This document shows positions 44,389-53,509 of a stretch of DNA of 64,000 nt, piece by piece (positions within the stretch are counted from its first letter, which is position 1; each line of letters opens with the position of its first letter). The stretch is taken from positions 372,001 to 436,000 of the forward strand of contig NZ_FTOB01000003.1 of the NCBI RefSeq assembly GCF_900156625.1, written 5' to 3'. A model generated the notes under the pieces. The model had not been told where the DNA came from. It worked only from the letters and a program-made list of their open reading frames with translations, and made no database searches. The DNA comes from Zobellia uliginosa. GTDB taxonomy: Bacteria > Bacteroidota > Bacteroidia > Flavobacteriales > Flavobacteriaceae. The position numbers and the translations under genes were made by a program.

Positions 44389-46338
44389 TTATTCCTTTTC
44401 TGTACTGTTCTCGGCGTCTAAACGACCATCGAGGATGCGGTTCATGTAATCTTGAATAAACCCTTTGGTCATCTCTTCCATCTTTTTGGTCTTAAACGGG
44501 TTTTTCTTGGCAATGTTGTTTATAAGGCCTTTATCCTTTATATCGTAAAGCCCCAAAGTGTTTTCGTCGTTACGGACTACAATAAGGCTGTCTCTCATAA
44601 AAAGGAAATTGGTACTGGTGTTCGATAGGGCATAGGGTTTCTGGATCGTATCGGAAATCAAGCTTCGGCCCCAACTTCTAAACGGTTTTTGATAGCCGGT
44701 AAGTGATACTAGGGTAGGGTATATGTCTATTTGTTGTGCCAGATCGCGGTTTACGCCCTTGTATTTTCCGTTCGGGTCAAAGATTAGAATGGGTACGCCA
44801 TAACGATTTACTATTTTTTGATACTCTTCATAATAGATCTGGTTGCCGTGATCGGCGGTTATCACAAAAATGGTATTCTTGTACCAAGCTTCGTTTTCTA
44901 TTTTCTTGAAGAACTGTTTTAGTGCGTAATCGGTATATCCCACACATTTGTGTATGTCTAAAGTCCCTTCTGGAAACTTTCCGTTATATTTTTCGGGAAT
45001 CTGATAAGGGGCGTGTGAAGAGACCGTAAAAATGGTAGAGAAAAAAGGCTCTTGTTTTTCTGAGAGTACATCTGCGGTATATTGAAGGAAGGGCTCGTCC
45101 CAAATTCCCCAGATACCATCGAAATCCTCATCGTTGTTGTATTCGGTCTTTCCGTAATAATGGTCGTAGCCAAGCACATTGCCAAAGCCTAGGAAGCCCA
45201 TGGAGCCATTAGGGGCACCATGAAAGAAAGAGGTATCGTAGCCCATTTCGTTAACGGCCGAGATAATCGATTTTATTTCCCTATTGGCATATGGGGAAGA
45301 GGTATAGGCTATTTTAAACGAAGGGATGCCCGCAAGGATTGACGACATGGCGTGAATCGATTTTCTTCCGTTTGCAAAGGCATTGGGAAAAATCAGACTA
45401 TGCTGTGCAAGCGAATCGATAAAAGGGGTATAGCCTACATAGTTTTCTATGTTCATATCCTTATTGAACGATCCTAAATATTCACGGCCAAAACTTTCCA
45501 ATATAAAAAGAACGATATTGGGTTTGTTGGGAACGCTATCCTTATACTGTTTTATAGGGTGAAAGGTAGAATCGATAACGGCTTGGGGTACGCCCTCCAT
45601 CTTCTTAAAGTCGGAAGATTTGATCGTTCTGATAAAGGCGAACGGTGTATTGAGAACAATATTGGCATGTTCGGGTGCCTTCACATGTCTACTGGCATCT
45701 ACCATATTGATAGGTCTAGTGCTGTGTTTAAAGTCGCCACGTATGCCTCCTACAACAAGGGCGGCGGTAACCAAAAGGGCGACTGTTGAGCTTAAAAAGT
45801 AGGGCAGTTTTTTGGAAGGGACCGCTTCTCGAACCTTAACACCTTTGTACAGTTTGGTCCAGGCAAAGGCACATATAAAGAAAATGAGGAAGACGTGCCA
45901 GTAATCGGATAGGAAGGACATAAGTAGCTCTTCTTTGTTCTTTTCGTTCTCAAGCGATTCAAAAGAGGCGAATGTACTTCGGGTAAAGGTATAGTTATAA
46001 TATATGAAGTCAACGAAATTGGTAGCAAAGGCTATCAGGTTGGTAGTCATATAGATCCATAGCAGCGTTTTTTGATACGTTTTGGAAGTGTTCACCCATA
46101 AGGGGAGAAGGCTAAGGGCAATGAACAGGAGGTTTACGTACAATATCGCGGTGGTATCGAACGCAATTCCCCAAAAACACAAGGCTAAAAAATCGCCAAT
46201 GCCCCCTAGTTTAAATAGGTCTTGATTGTACAGGTAAAATAAAAGTCGTGCTACAAAATAAAATATGTAGGCCAGAAATATGCGATATAAGGTTACGGCA
46301 TATTCGTTCAGTCGATATATGTTCTTAAAATCTAACAA
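44389..46338 (-). CDS. LtaS/OpgB-like membrane phosphotransferase (sulfatase fold)
   Basis: A 649-residue protein with five N-terminal membrane helices (to about residue 200) and an extracytoplasmic alkaline-phosphatase-like domain. Metal and active-site segments: NIVLFILESFGREYLGSF (metal Glu), NGRKSIHAMSSILAGIP (the nucleophile position reads Ser rather than the LtaS Thr), and VITADHGNQ plus SSHAPYQIP for the remaining metal ligands. Relatives transfer phosphoglycerol or phosphoethanolamine from lipids to glycans and release diacylglycerol. The diacylglycerol kinase gene next to it fits recycling of that product. Start codon is TTG. Confidence 0.88.
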   Translation of the reverse strand: MLDFKNIYRLNEYAVTLYRIFLAYIFYFVARLLFYLYNQDLFKLGGIGDFLALCFWGIAFDTTAILYVNLLFIALSLLPLWVNTSKTYQKTLLWIYMTTNLIAFATNFVDFIYYNYTFTRSTFASFESLENEKNKEELLMSFLSDYWHVFLIFFICAFAWTKLYKGVKVREAVPSKKLPYFLSSTVALLVTAALVVGGIRGDFKHSTRPINMVDASRHVKAPEHANIVLNTPFAFIRTIKSSDFKKMEGVPQAVIDSTFHPIKQYKDSVPNKPNIVLFILESFGREYLGSFNKDMNIENYVGYTPFIDSLAQHSLIFPNAFANGRKSIHAMSSILAGIPSFKIAYTSSPYANREIKSIISAVNEMGYDTSFFHGAPNGSMGFLGFGNVLGYDHYYGKTEYNNDEDFDGIWGIWDEPFLQYTADVLSEKQEPFFSTIFTVSSHAPYQIPEKYNGKFPEGTLDIHKCVGYTDYALKQFFKKIENEAWYKNTIFVITADHGNQIYYEEYQKIVNRYGVPILIFDPNGKYKGVNRDLAQQIDIYPTLVSLTGYQKPFRSWGRSLISDTIQKPYALSNTSTNFLFMRDSLIVVRNDENTLGLYDIKDKGLINNIAKKNPFKTKKMEEMTKGFIQDYMNRILDGRLDAENSTEKE

Positions 46339-46392
46339 TTAAAATGTCTTTGTCTAGCGAATAACACCCTATATCATTTGACAGGGGGGCGA

Positions 46393-46761
46393 CTAGAATA
46401 TTTTCGGTATGTAAATAATGCAGCCTATGATAATGGCCCCAATGGAGACCAGCATTACTGCTCCTGCAGAGATATCTTTTATAAAACCTATTCTTTTATC
46501 AAAATCGGGGTGGATGAAGTCGCATATTTTTTCTATCGCGGTATTGGCTCCTTCAATTCCTACGACCAACGAAACCGCAAAGATTTGAAACATCCATTCC
46601 GTAGGGGATATATTAAAGTAAAATCCGGCAATGGTTACGGCAATGGCCAAGCATACCTGGATTTTTATACTTGCTTCGGTACGAATCAAAAGAAGGGCCC
46701 CGCGTAAAGCGAAACCCACACTTTTTATTCGGTTTACAACAAACGACTCTTCCTTAGGCAT
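46393..46761 (-). CDS. DgkA-family diacylglycerol/undecaprenol kinase
   Basis: A 122-residue integral membrane kinase with three helices. The catalytic signature [13 protein letters not shown] and the N-terminal [21 protein letters not shown] are intact. It phosphorylates diacylglycerol or undecaprenol with ATP at the inner membrane. It overlaps the end of tpx by eight bases, so the two are translationally linked; the LtaS-like gene follows 54 bases downstream. Confidence 0.92.
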   Translation of the reverse strand: MPKEESFVVNRIKSVGFALRGALLLIRTEASIKIQVCLAIAVTIAGFYFNISPTEWMFQIFAVSLVVGIEGANTAIEKICDFIHPDFDKRIGFIKDISAGAVMLVSIGAIIIGCIIYIPKIF

Positions 46762-47260
46762 CTGCTAAAGCTTCAAGAGCCGCTTTGTAATTCGGTTCGT
46801 CTACGGTTTCACCGACCTGTTCGGTATAGATAACCTCGCCCGACTCGTCGATCACCACTACAGATCTTGAGAGCAGTGCCGCCAATGGGCCGTCTGAAAA
46901 CGTAAGTCCATACGCCTGGCCAAAGCTGCCATCGCGAAAATCGGAGAGCATAATAACGTTGTCAATGCCTTCGGCACCACAAAAACGGGCTTGGGCAAAT
47001 GGTAAATCTTTTGAGATACATAAAACTACGGTATTCTCAAGTTCTGCCGCTTCTTGGTTGAACTGTCGTACAGATTGCGCGCAAGTGCCTGTGTCGACAC
47101 TTGGGAATATGTTTAAAACCACCTTCTTGCCCGTAAAGTCCGAAAGTGACGCGGAAGAAAGGTCATTTTTTGTCAAGGTAAAAACAGGGGCTTTGCTTCC
47201 GGTGGCGGGAAGGTTTCCCAATGTGTGTATTTCGTTTCCTTTTAAGGTTACTGTAGCCAT
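46754..47260 (-). CDS. tpx: thiol peroxidase
   Basis: A 168-residue atypical 2-Cys peroxiredoxin of exactly the usual length. Peroxidatic C60 lies in [15 protein letters not shown] and resolving C94 in ARFCGAEG. It reduces lipid and organic hydroperoxides using thioredoxin. It opens the tpx-dgkA pair. Confidence 0.95.
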   Translation of the reverse strand: MATVTLKGNEIHTLGNLPATGSKAPVFTLTKNDLSSASLSDFTGKKVVLNIFPSVDTGTCAQSVRQFNQEAAELENTVVLCISKDLPFAQARFCGAEGIDNVIMLSDFRDGSFGQAYGLTFSDGPLAALLSRSVVVIDESGEVIYTEQVGETVDEPNYKAALEALADA

Positions 47261-47361
47261 GATATGTTCTGTTTATATTGGGCGTGAAATTAAAAAAATA
47301 ATACCTAAATATAGAGGTGTACGAAAGAAATCTCCTTACAAAGAAGAAGAAGGGCGAAGCA

Positions 47362-47417
47362 AAAAAGTGAAACAACTATTTTGATTCTCTTGAAAATCAA
47401 AGGTTATTTCACTTTTT
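47362..47417 (-). terminator. intrinsic terminator after the peroxiredoxin cluster
   Basis: A long imperfect hairpin: AAAAAGTGAAA (47362-47372) with TTTCACTTTTT (47407-47417), and inside it TTTGATT (47380-47386) with AATCAAA (47395-47401). On the minus strand a T run follows. Confidence 0.75.
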
Positions 47418-47448
47418 CGGTAAAAGGTAAAGCTGCTTTTTGCAGGGT

Positions 47449-47706
47449 CTATTTGTTGATAGCCCCCATAACACGCTGCATAAATTCATTGAGCGCCTCT
47501 TTTTTTGGTTTGCCTTCTTTTATGCTTTTGTGCACTTCGATGGCTCCGTACATGTTCGATATCAATTCGCCGATTACATCTAGTTCTTCGTCTTTGAGCG
47601 AAGGTACCTCGGTCAAGGCCTCTAGTGTTTCTATGGTCTCGATAACAAAATCTTCGTCGTTCTCTTCGATAAAGTTTGTCAAATGCTTAATTACTGGCAA
47701 CTTCAC
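47449..47706 (-). CDS. small conserved-looking protein after thioredoxin (possibly DUF6952)
   Basis: An 85-residue acidic, all-helical protein (KLPVIKHLTNFIEEND, LIETIETLEALTEVPSLKDEEL-like core, GELISNMYGAIEVHKSIKEGK). No cysteine and no signal peptide. The start is GTG and lies inside the thioredoxin gene: a 20-base overlap in another frame, implying coupled translation. I believe this small protein travels with thioredoxin and peroxiredoxin genes in Flavobacteriia, possibly as DUF6952, but cannot confirm the number. A partner or adaptor of the thioredoxin is a reasonable guess. Confidence 0.75.
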   Translation of the reverse strand: MKLPVIKHLTNFIEENDEDFVIETIETLEALTEVPSLKDEELDVIGELISNMYGAIEVHKSIKEGKPKKEALNEFMQRVMGAINK

Positions 47707-48001
47707 TGATCAATTCTTTTAGAACATCGTATTTGTTCGTTTGTACTTGGTTTTTTAATTCCCCATCGGTAAAAGTAGCGAATGTAGGCAGGTTGTCTAC
47801 GTTGGCCAGTTTTCGGCTTTCGGGAAATTTTTCAGCGTCAGCGATTACAAACGTCAAATCTTCGTGTGACGCCGCCTCTTTTTTGAATTTGGGCTTCATG
47901 ATACGGCAATTACCGCACCAGCCGGCAGAATATTGTACTACTACGTTCTTTTTTTCCGCAATGATTTCTTGCAGATTGTCTTGTTCTAATTCTAGCACCA
48001 T
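47687..48001 (-). CDS. thioredoxin-family protein
   Basis: I start at ATG 48001 (104 residues); the longer in-frame version from 48076 would include the terminator hairpin of the preceding gene. The active site is W28-C29-G30-N31-C32, not the usual WCGPC, and the cis-Pro is in DNLPTFATF. It is a cytoplasmic disulfide reductase, most likely the reductant of the 2-Cys peroxiredoxin encoded just upstream. Confidence 0.9.
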   Translation of the reverse strand: MVLELEQDNLQEIIAEKKNVVVQYSAGWCGNCRIMKPKFKKEAASHEDLTFVIADAEKFPESRKLANVDNLPTFATFTDGELKNQVQTNKYDVLKELISEVASN

Positions 48002-48043
48002 AATCCTAGGTTTTAAAATTCGTAAATGATTTAGACTTGTAAT

Positions 48044-48084
48044 AAAACCGCTTGTACCTGTATACCGTCGATACAAGCGGTTTT
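48044..48084 (-). terminator. intrinsic terminator after the peroxiredoxin gene
   Basis: AAAACCGCTTGTA (48044-48056) and TACAAGCGGTTTT (48072-48084) form a perfect 13-base-pair stem. It lies 22 bases past the peroxiredoxin stop and before the thioredoxin start, so it sets the ratio between the two. Confidence 0.85.
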
Positions 48085-48106
48085 CTTTAGGTTTGTAAGG
48101 CCTAGC

Positions 48107-48751
48107 TTAATTAGAGTGTGTAGAAAGGTATTCGGCAACACCTTTTCTGTCGGCGGTCATTGCGTCTTTACCTTCTTCCCAGTTGGCTGGGCAAACTTCA
48201 CCTTTTTCCTGTACGTGGGTATAGGCATCGATAAGACGTAAATATTCGTTTACGTTTCGGCCCAACGGCATGTGGTTGATCCCTTCGTGGAACACGGTAC
48301 CTTCCTCGTCGATAAGGTAAGTGGCACGGTAGGTTACGTTATCGCCTTCAACGGTAATAACACCTGTTTCTTCATCGTATTGCTCGTTGGTAATGTCAAG
48401 AATGCCCAAGGTAGAGGCAAGGTTACGGTTGCTGTCTGCCAATAACGGGTATGTAACCCCTTCGATACCACCATTGTCCTTACTTGTGCTCAACCAAGCA
48501 AAGTGCACTTCTGCAGTATCGCAAGAAGCACCGATTACCAGGGTGTTTCTTTTTTCGAACTCATCTAAAGCCGCTTGAAAAGCGTGCAATTCGGTAGGGC
48601 AAACAAATGTAAAGTCTTTAGGATACCAGAAAAGAACAACTTTTTTGTTGTTTTTTTGAGCTTCCTCTAGAACGTTCAATTTGAATGTGTCGCCTAGTTC
48701 GTTCATTGCGTTAACACTCAAGTTTGGAAATTTTTTACCTGCAAAAGCCAT
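48107..48751 (-). CDS. 2-Cys peroxiredoxin (AhpC/TSA family)
   Basis: Start chosen at ATG 48751 (214 residues, MAFAGKKFPNL); the longer frame to 48775 adds eight unlikely residues. Peroxidatic C51 is in DFTFVCPTEL and resolving C187 in GEVCPANW, the typical 2-Cys arrangement. It reduces hydrogen peroxide and organic peroxides in the cytoplasm. A -7 element lies 32 bases upstream. The thioredoxin gene follows after a terminator. Confidence 0.95.
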   Translation of the reverse strand: MAFAGKKFPNLSVNAMNELGDTFKLNVLEEAQKNNKKVVLFWYPKDFTFVCPTELHAFQAALDEFEKRNTLVIGASCDTAEVHFAWLSTSKDNGGIEGVTYPLLADSNRNLASTLGILDITNEQYDEETGVITVEGDNVTYRATYLIDEEGTVFHEGINHMPLGRNVNEYLRLIDAYTHVQEKGEVCPANWEEGKDAMTADRKGVAEYLSTHSN

Positions 48752-48782
48752 AGTCAAATATTTTTTTAGTTTCAATTTACTA

Positions 48783-48790
48783 CAAAATTA
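48783..48790 (-). promoter_or_regulatory. peroxiredoxin promoter -7 element
   Basis: On the minus strand TAATTTTG matches TAnnTTTG, 31 bases before the ATG at 48751. Confidence 0.55.
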
Positions 48791-49001
48791 CAGGAATATC
48801 GCAGTGAAAAAAGCGGAAGGGCATCTAAAAAATCAATACTGTGATAGCTATTATGTATGCAGGGAAGGTACCTGGGCTTTTGGTGAGATTGTGATAATTT
48901 TAAAGCCTTTGAATTAATGAATTGGCAATAAGTGTGCGTATATTTTTTCGTTTTGTTAATTTTAAATATAATGGGAGGTCAAAGTTTTTTTGGAAAGCGG
49001 A

Positions 49002-50480
49002 CTATTTTGTAACCAACTGTTTGATTTTGATATGGAAAGCGGCGAAAATCAAGGTTACAATGGGGCTTAACCAATTGAACATGGCGAATAGGGCGTATTC
49101 TGCCGTACCTACTCCCAAGACCCCGCTATGATATGCTCCACAAGTGTTCCAAGGAACCAATACGGAAGTTACCGTACCTGAATCTTCAAGGGTTCGACTT
49201 AGGTTTTCGGGGGCCAAATTTTTGTCGGCATAGGCCTTGCTGAACATTTTTCCGGGAACTACGATGGCAAGGTATTGATCGGATGCGGTAATATTCAGGG
49301 CTAGACAGCTTCCTACCGTACTGGCGAACAATCCGAAGGTCGTTTTGGCCATGTCCAAAAGTGATTTTGTAATACGGTCGAGGGCGCCTATGCCGTCCAT
49401 TATCCCTCCAAAAACCATAGCGCATACGATCAGCCATATCGTGCCGAGCATACCTGCCATTCCTTTTGCGGAAAATAAGTCCTTGAGGGTTTCGTTATCG
49501 GTCGGAACCGAAGTTTCCACGGTAATGGCATTCATAATGCCTTTGTAGCCCGACTTGATGGTTAATTCTTTGGCTCCGGTAATGCCGGCTACAACTTCGG
49601 GTTGAAAAATCAAGGCGAAAAGTGCGCCCAAAAGTGAGCCGATCAAAAGGGCGGCAAGTGGCGGTGTTTTTTTTATGATCAACACAACTACTATAATCGG
49701 GACCAAAAAGAGCCAAGGACTAATATTGAACGATGAATCAATGGAAGTCAAGATAGAATCGATGTCGGCAGACCCTGTGGTTTCGGCGGTAAAGCCTAAA
49801 ATAATAAAGAAGATCAAGGTTACGCTTATGGTGGGCACCGTAGTATATAACATGTATTTGATGTGTTCAAAAAGTTCCCCTCCTGCCATGGCCGGGGCCA
49901 GGTTGGTAGTGTCGCTCAAAGGCGAGAGTTTGTCTCCGAAATAGGCGCCTGATAGTACAGCGCCTGCGGTCATGCCCAGGGAAATGCCGAGGGCGTCCCC
50001 AATGCCGATCAGGGCTATACCTACGGTGGCCGAAGTGGTCCAGCTGCTTCCGGTGGCGACCGATATTATGGCACATATTACCACGCAGGCCGCTAAAAAT
50101 ATAGTGGGGTTCAAAATCTGGAGTCCGTAATAGATCATAGCGGGAATGATACCGCTTATCAACCATGAGCCGGCCAAGGCCCCTACCATAAGTAGAATGA
50201 GGAGGGCTCCGCTGGTAGACTTGAGGTTTTCGGCGACCTCTGCCATCATTTGTTTGTAAGAGACCTTGTTGAACACCCCCACGACGGCGGCTACGGCGCC
50301 ACCAAGCAAAAGTATAAACTGATTGGAGCCACTTAGGGCATCGTCTCCGTAAACGTAAACGTTGTAGGCTAGCATTGCAACAAGGGCAAGTACAGGGGTT
50401 AAGGCTTCCCAGATGTTTAGTTCCTTATTTTTTACGATGTTTTCGTTTTCCCTGTGCTCTCCAGAATTTTGTTCTGTCAT
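49002..50480 (-). CDS. NhaC-family Na+/H+ antiporter
   Basis: A 492-residue inner-membrane protein with about 11 to 12 helices. I prefer ATG 50480 over TTG 50483. NhaC-type features: ATGSSWTTSATVGIALIGIG, GAYFGDKLSPLSDTTNLAPA, GGIMDGIGALDRI and NITASDQYLAIVVPGKMF. It exchanges sodium for protons, in keeping with a marine, sodium-loaded habitat. Single gene, divergent from lpdA. Confidence 0.92.
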   Translation of the reverse strand: MTEQNSGEHRENENIVKNKELNIWEALTPVLALVAMLAYNVYVYGDDALSGSNQFILLLGGAVAAVVGVFNKVSYKQMMAEVAENLKSTSGALLILLMVGALAGSWLISGIIPAMIYYGLQILNPTIFLAACVVICAIISVATGSSWTTSATVGIALIGIGDALGISLGMTAGAVLSGAYFGDKLSPLSDTTNLAPAMAGGELFEHIKYMLYTTVPTISVTLIFFIILGFTAETTGSADIDSILTSIDSSFNISPWLFLVPIIVVVLIIKKTPPLAALLIGSLLGALFALIFQPEVVAGITGAKELTIKSGYKGIMNAITVETSVPTDNETLKDLFSAKGMAGMLGTIWLIVCAMVFGGIMDGIGALDRITKSLLDMAKTTFGLFASTVGSCLALNITASDQYLAIVVPGKMFSKAYADKNLAPENLSRTLEDSGTVTSVLVPWNTCGAYHSGVLGVGTAEYALFAMFNWLSPIVTLIFAAFHIKIKQLVTK

Positions 50481-50579
50481 CAATTACGGTTTAGCTATGA
50501 GGTAATATTACGATTTTGGAGTCGTTTGTGCAACTTTTGTATTAATCGTCAAAGGATACCTCAAACCGGAAAATAGTGT

Positions 50580-50587
50580 TAATTTTG
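50580..50587 (+). promoter_or_regulatory. lpdA promoter -7 element
   Basis: TAATTTTG matches TAnnTTTG and lies 24 bases before the ATG at 50612. It excludes the in-frame upstream ATG at 50576 as a start. Confidence 0.6.
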
Positions 50588-50611
50588 TATTTCAAACACA
50601 AAGAAAATTTT

Positions 50612-52018
50612 ATGAGTTCATACGATGTGGCCATTATTGGCTCAGGACCAGGAGGGTATGTTGCTGCCATTCGTTGCGCGCAGTTGGGCATGAAAACCGC
50701 AATTATCGAAAAGTATAGCACGTTGGGCGGTACTTGCTTGAATGTAGGCTGTATACCGTCAAAAGCTTTGTTGGATTCTTCGCACCATTACGAAGATGCG
50801 ATAAAGCATTTTGAAGAGCACGGTATAGATATACCCGGTGAGATAAAAGTTAACCTTGAGCAGATGATCGCAAGAAAGGCCGCCGTGGTAAAACAGACTT
50901 GCGATGGTGTGAAGTTCTTGATGGGCAAGAACAAAATCGATGTTTTTGAAGGATTTGGAAGCTTTAAGGACGCCACGCATATCAATATCAAGAAAAATGA
51001 TGGCAGTACGGAAACTATCGAGGCCAAGAACACCATCATAGCCACCGGAAGCAAGCCTTCTACGCTTCCTTTTATCAAGATTGATAAAGAGCGTATCATA
51101 ACCTCTACGGAGGCTTTGGAGTTGAAGGAAATCCCGAAACACTTAATCGTTATCGGTGGTGGGGTAATAGGTTTGGAACTTGGCCAAGTGTATAAGCGTT
51201 TGGGTGCCGAAGTTACCGTAGTGGAATATATGGATCGTATTATTCCGACCATGGATGCGGGACTTTCAAAAGAGCTAACCAAGGTTTTGAAAAAACAAAA
51301 AGTAAAACTCAATGTATCGCATAAAGTAAAATCGGTTGAAAGAAAAGGCGATGAGATCATCGTTAAGGCCGATGATAAAAAAGGACAAGAGGTAGAGTTA
51401 AAAGGCGATTATTGTCTGGTGTCGGTAGGGCGTAGGCCGTATACCGATGGACTGAATGCAGAAGCGGCGGGAGTTAAAATCGATGAACGTGGAAAAATTG
51501 AAGTAAACGACCACTTGCAAACCAGTACCTCTAATATTTACGCCATTGGCGATGTGATCAAAGGTGCGATGTTGGCGCATAAGGCCGAAGAGGAAGGAAC
51601 CTTTGTTGCCGAACAATTGGCGGGGCAAAAACCTCATATCGATTACAATCTAATACCGGGTGTGGTCTATACTTGGCCCGAGGTTGCCTCTGTCGGAAAA
51701 ACGGAAGAGCAATTGAAGGAAGCCGGCGTGGCGTATAAAACAGGTCAATTTCCAATGCGGGCCTTGGGACGTTCCCGTGCCAGTATGGATCTGGACGGAT
51801 TTGTAAAAATCTTGGCCGATAAGGAAACCGATGAAGTTTTAGGTGTGCATATGATCGGGGCACGTGCTGCCGATTTGATTGCCGAAGCGGTTACGGCCAT
51901 GGAGTTCAGGGCGTCTGCGGAAGATATCTCTAGAATGAGCCATGCGCATCCGACATTTGCGGAAGCTGTAAAAGAAGCGGCCCTTGCCGCTACCGATAAC
52001 CGTGCCTTGCACGTTTAA
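50612..52018 (+). CDS. lpdA: dihydrolipoyl dehydrogenase
   Basis: A 468-residue flavoprotein, the E3 subunit shared by 2-oxoacid dehydrogenase complexes and the glycine cleavage system. FAD site IIGSGPGGYVAAI; redox disulfide C42-LNVG-C47; NAD site VIGGGVIGLELGQVY; second FAD segment IYAIGDVIKG; C-terminal catalytic HAHPTFAEAVKEAAL with the active-site His and Glu. The other complex subunits are not in the window. It ends at a strong bidirectional terminator. Confidence 0.97.
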   Translation: MSSYDVAIIGSGPGGYVAAIRCAQLGMKTAIIEKYSTLGGTCLNVGCIPSKALLDSSHHYEDAIKHFEEHGIDIPGEIKVNLEQMIARKAAVVKQTCDGVKFLMGKNKIDVFEGFGSFKDATHINIKKNDGSTETIEAKNTIIATGSKPSTLPFIKIDKERIITSTEALELKEIPKHLIVIGGGVIGLELGQVYKRLGAEVTVVEYMDRIIPTMDAGLSKELTKVLKKQKVKLNVSHKVKSVERKGDEIIVKADDKKGQEVELKGDYCLVSVGRRPYTDGLNAEAAGVKIDERGKIEVNDHLQTSTSNIYAIGDVIKGAMLAHKAEEEGTFVAEQLAGQKPHIDYNLIPGVVYTWPEVASVGKTEEQLKEAGVAYKTGQFPMRALGRSRASMDLDGFVKILADKETDEVLGVHMIGARAADLIAEAVTAMEFRASAEDISRMSHAHPTFAEAVKEAALAATDNRALHV

Positions 52019-52036
52019 ATCTGGGTTCGATATATA

Positions 52037-52073
52037 AAAAGCCCCGGGTGAAAGTTCATCCGGGGCTTTTTTT
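52037..52073. terminator. bidirectional intrinsic terminator
   Basis: AAAAGCCCCGG (52037-52047) pairs with CCGGGGCTTTT (52060-52070), extendable inwards by GTGAA/TTCAT. A run on both sides serves lpdA and the convergent membrane-protein gene. Confidence 0.92.
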
Positions 52074-52104
52074 ATGTCTTTTTTTTAAGGGAATGTGGTC
52101 ATGG

Positions 52105-53289
52105 TCAGTTCTTTGCCCAGCCGACCCGTCTAAGTAATCTAAAGAATAGGGTTTTGGCGGTCTGGAATCCGCTGGTCGCCAATACTTCGCCCTTTACCAA
52201 GGCAAACCTTAGCGATGTAGCTATTTTGAGCCGTATCACCTCTTTATTGGCTTCGTAGCGAAGTGCGGTAAAGGTGCATATGATCATAAAGCACAAGGCT
52301 CCTGAAATCGCTACGGCAGGTGTGAGCGAGTGGTGGAAAAACCGGTAGAGTCCCACTCCTGTTAAACTTCCGTAAAGGATAATAAAGTGAACAATGTATA
52401 CCGATAAGGTGCTTTGTCCGATTTTGAGTAGGGTACTATTTTTAAGTATTCCGCGTATAAGCATAAAAATGCTAAAAACAACCAGAACATTACCGAGTCT
52501 TATGAATAAGTAATTATTGAAATAAATATCTGCAAATAGTTGTAATCCCGTTGCTTGTGAAAGTAATAAAAACAACTTGGATGAATACGAAACGAGGACC
52601 ATGCCCACGGCGGCGAAAAGCGGTATGGCTACAAAATAGAGGTATTTAAAATCTTTGAACTTGGTGAATACGACCGATAGAAACGAACCGAAAACGGCGT
52701 AACCGAACCAAGGTATGATGGTGAAAACGGAACCGTTGCTCTTGGTTAAATAGTTGGCGAAGGCATCCGGTAGAAATGAAAAGCCCCACGTTTTGTATGT
52801 CGGTTCAAAAAGGAATAGCGTAAGGGTGATTCCTAGCAACACCGTTGGAAAGACAAATTTCTTTCTGTTCTGGGTGAGTAGGTATATGCCTATAATTCCT
52901 AATAAGGAAAGACCGATACAGTGCAATACGTCTACCAAATAAAACGAATCGTAAATCTTGCCTTGTAGAAGGCCAAAAAGGTTCATTCGCAGTAAATAGC
53001 CTATAAATAGGAGTTCGAGACCTCTCTTGACCCCTTTCTTGACCCTGGGGTTTTGGAGTCCGGTTTTATCTCCCTTGATGAGTAGGAAGGTGAATATAAA
53101 GCCTGAAACGGTGAAGAATACCGGAGCGGTTATGCCTCTGAAGTATTTCCAGATATTAAAAGCGACATTTGAAGTGTCCCTAAACATGGGGTCTAGCAAA
53201 CCATCAATAAAATGCCCTTGTAGCATCATTAGAATGGCCCATGCCCGCATAGCATCTATAAAGTAGAGTCTTTTTGTCTTTTTATCCAC
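52105..53289 (-). CDS. DUF1624/HGSNAT-like membrane protein
   Basis: A 394-residue protein with about ten membrane helices and a GTG start. The N-terminal LYFIDAMRAWAILMMLQGHFID, with its conserved His, and FRGITAPVFFTVSGFIFTFLL match the DUF1624/heparan-alpha-glucosaminide N-acetyltransferase-like catalytic domain and the related OpgC-type acyltransferases. Such proteins move acyl groups across the inner membrane onto sugars. The acceptor is unknown. A CACCTAA-like stretch (CACTAACACCTAAAACC) lies just upstream of the start, on the opposite strand. Confidence 0.8.
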   Translation of the reverse strand: MDKKTKRLYFIDAMRAWAILMMLQGHFIDGLLDPMFRDTSNVAFNIWKYFRGITAPVFFTVSGFIFTFLLIKGDKTGLQNPRVKKGVKRGLELLFIGYLLRMNLFGLLQGKIYDSFYLVDVLHCIGLSLLGIIGIYLLTQNRKKFVFPTVLLGITLTLFLFEPTYKTWGFSFLPDAFANYLTKSNGSVFTIIPWFGYAVFGSFLSVVFTKFKDFKYLYFVAIPLFAAVGMVLVSYSSKLFLLLSQATGLQLFADIYFNNYLFIRLGNVLVVFSIFMLIRGILKNSTLLKIGQSTLSVYIVHFIILYGSLTGVGLYRFFHHSLTPAVAISGALCFMIICTFTALRYEANKEVIRLKIATSLRFALVKGEVLATSGFQTAKTLFFRLLRRVGWAKN

Positions 53290-53509
53290 GTTAAAACAAT
53301 TTCACTAACACCTAAAACCTTCATTATAACTCAGAACTTCCGTTTTTAGTACAGTCGTTCTTTTTTGATATTTCTGGTCGAGCAAAAATCTTTGGTCTAT
53401 ATACTTGTAAAACAAGGGGTTTGGATGTTTTTGCAGCAAAATTAGATAAAATACTCGCAATTCAGTCGTATTTGCTATAATTTCGCCAAAACACCTTTTA
53501 TTTAAAAAT

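Noticed and set aside
46959-47384. 141-residue plus-strand frame
   Set aside because: Antisense shadow of tpx running into the intergenic terminator; no family features.
50788-51360. 190-residue minus-strand frame
   Set aside because: Antisense shadow of lpdA, a strongly conserved gene on the plus strand.
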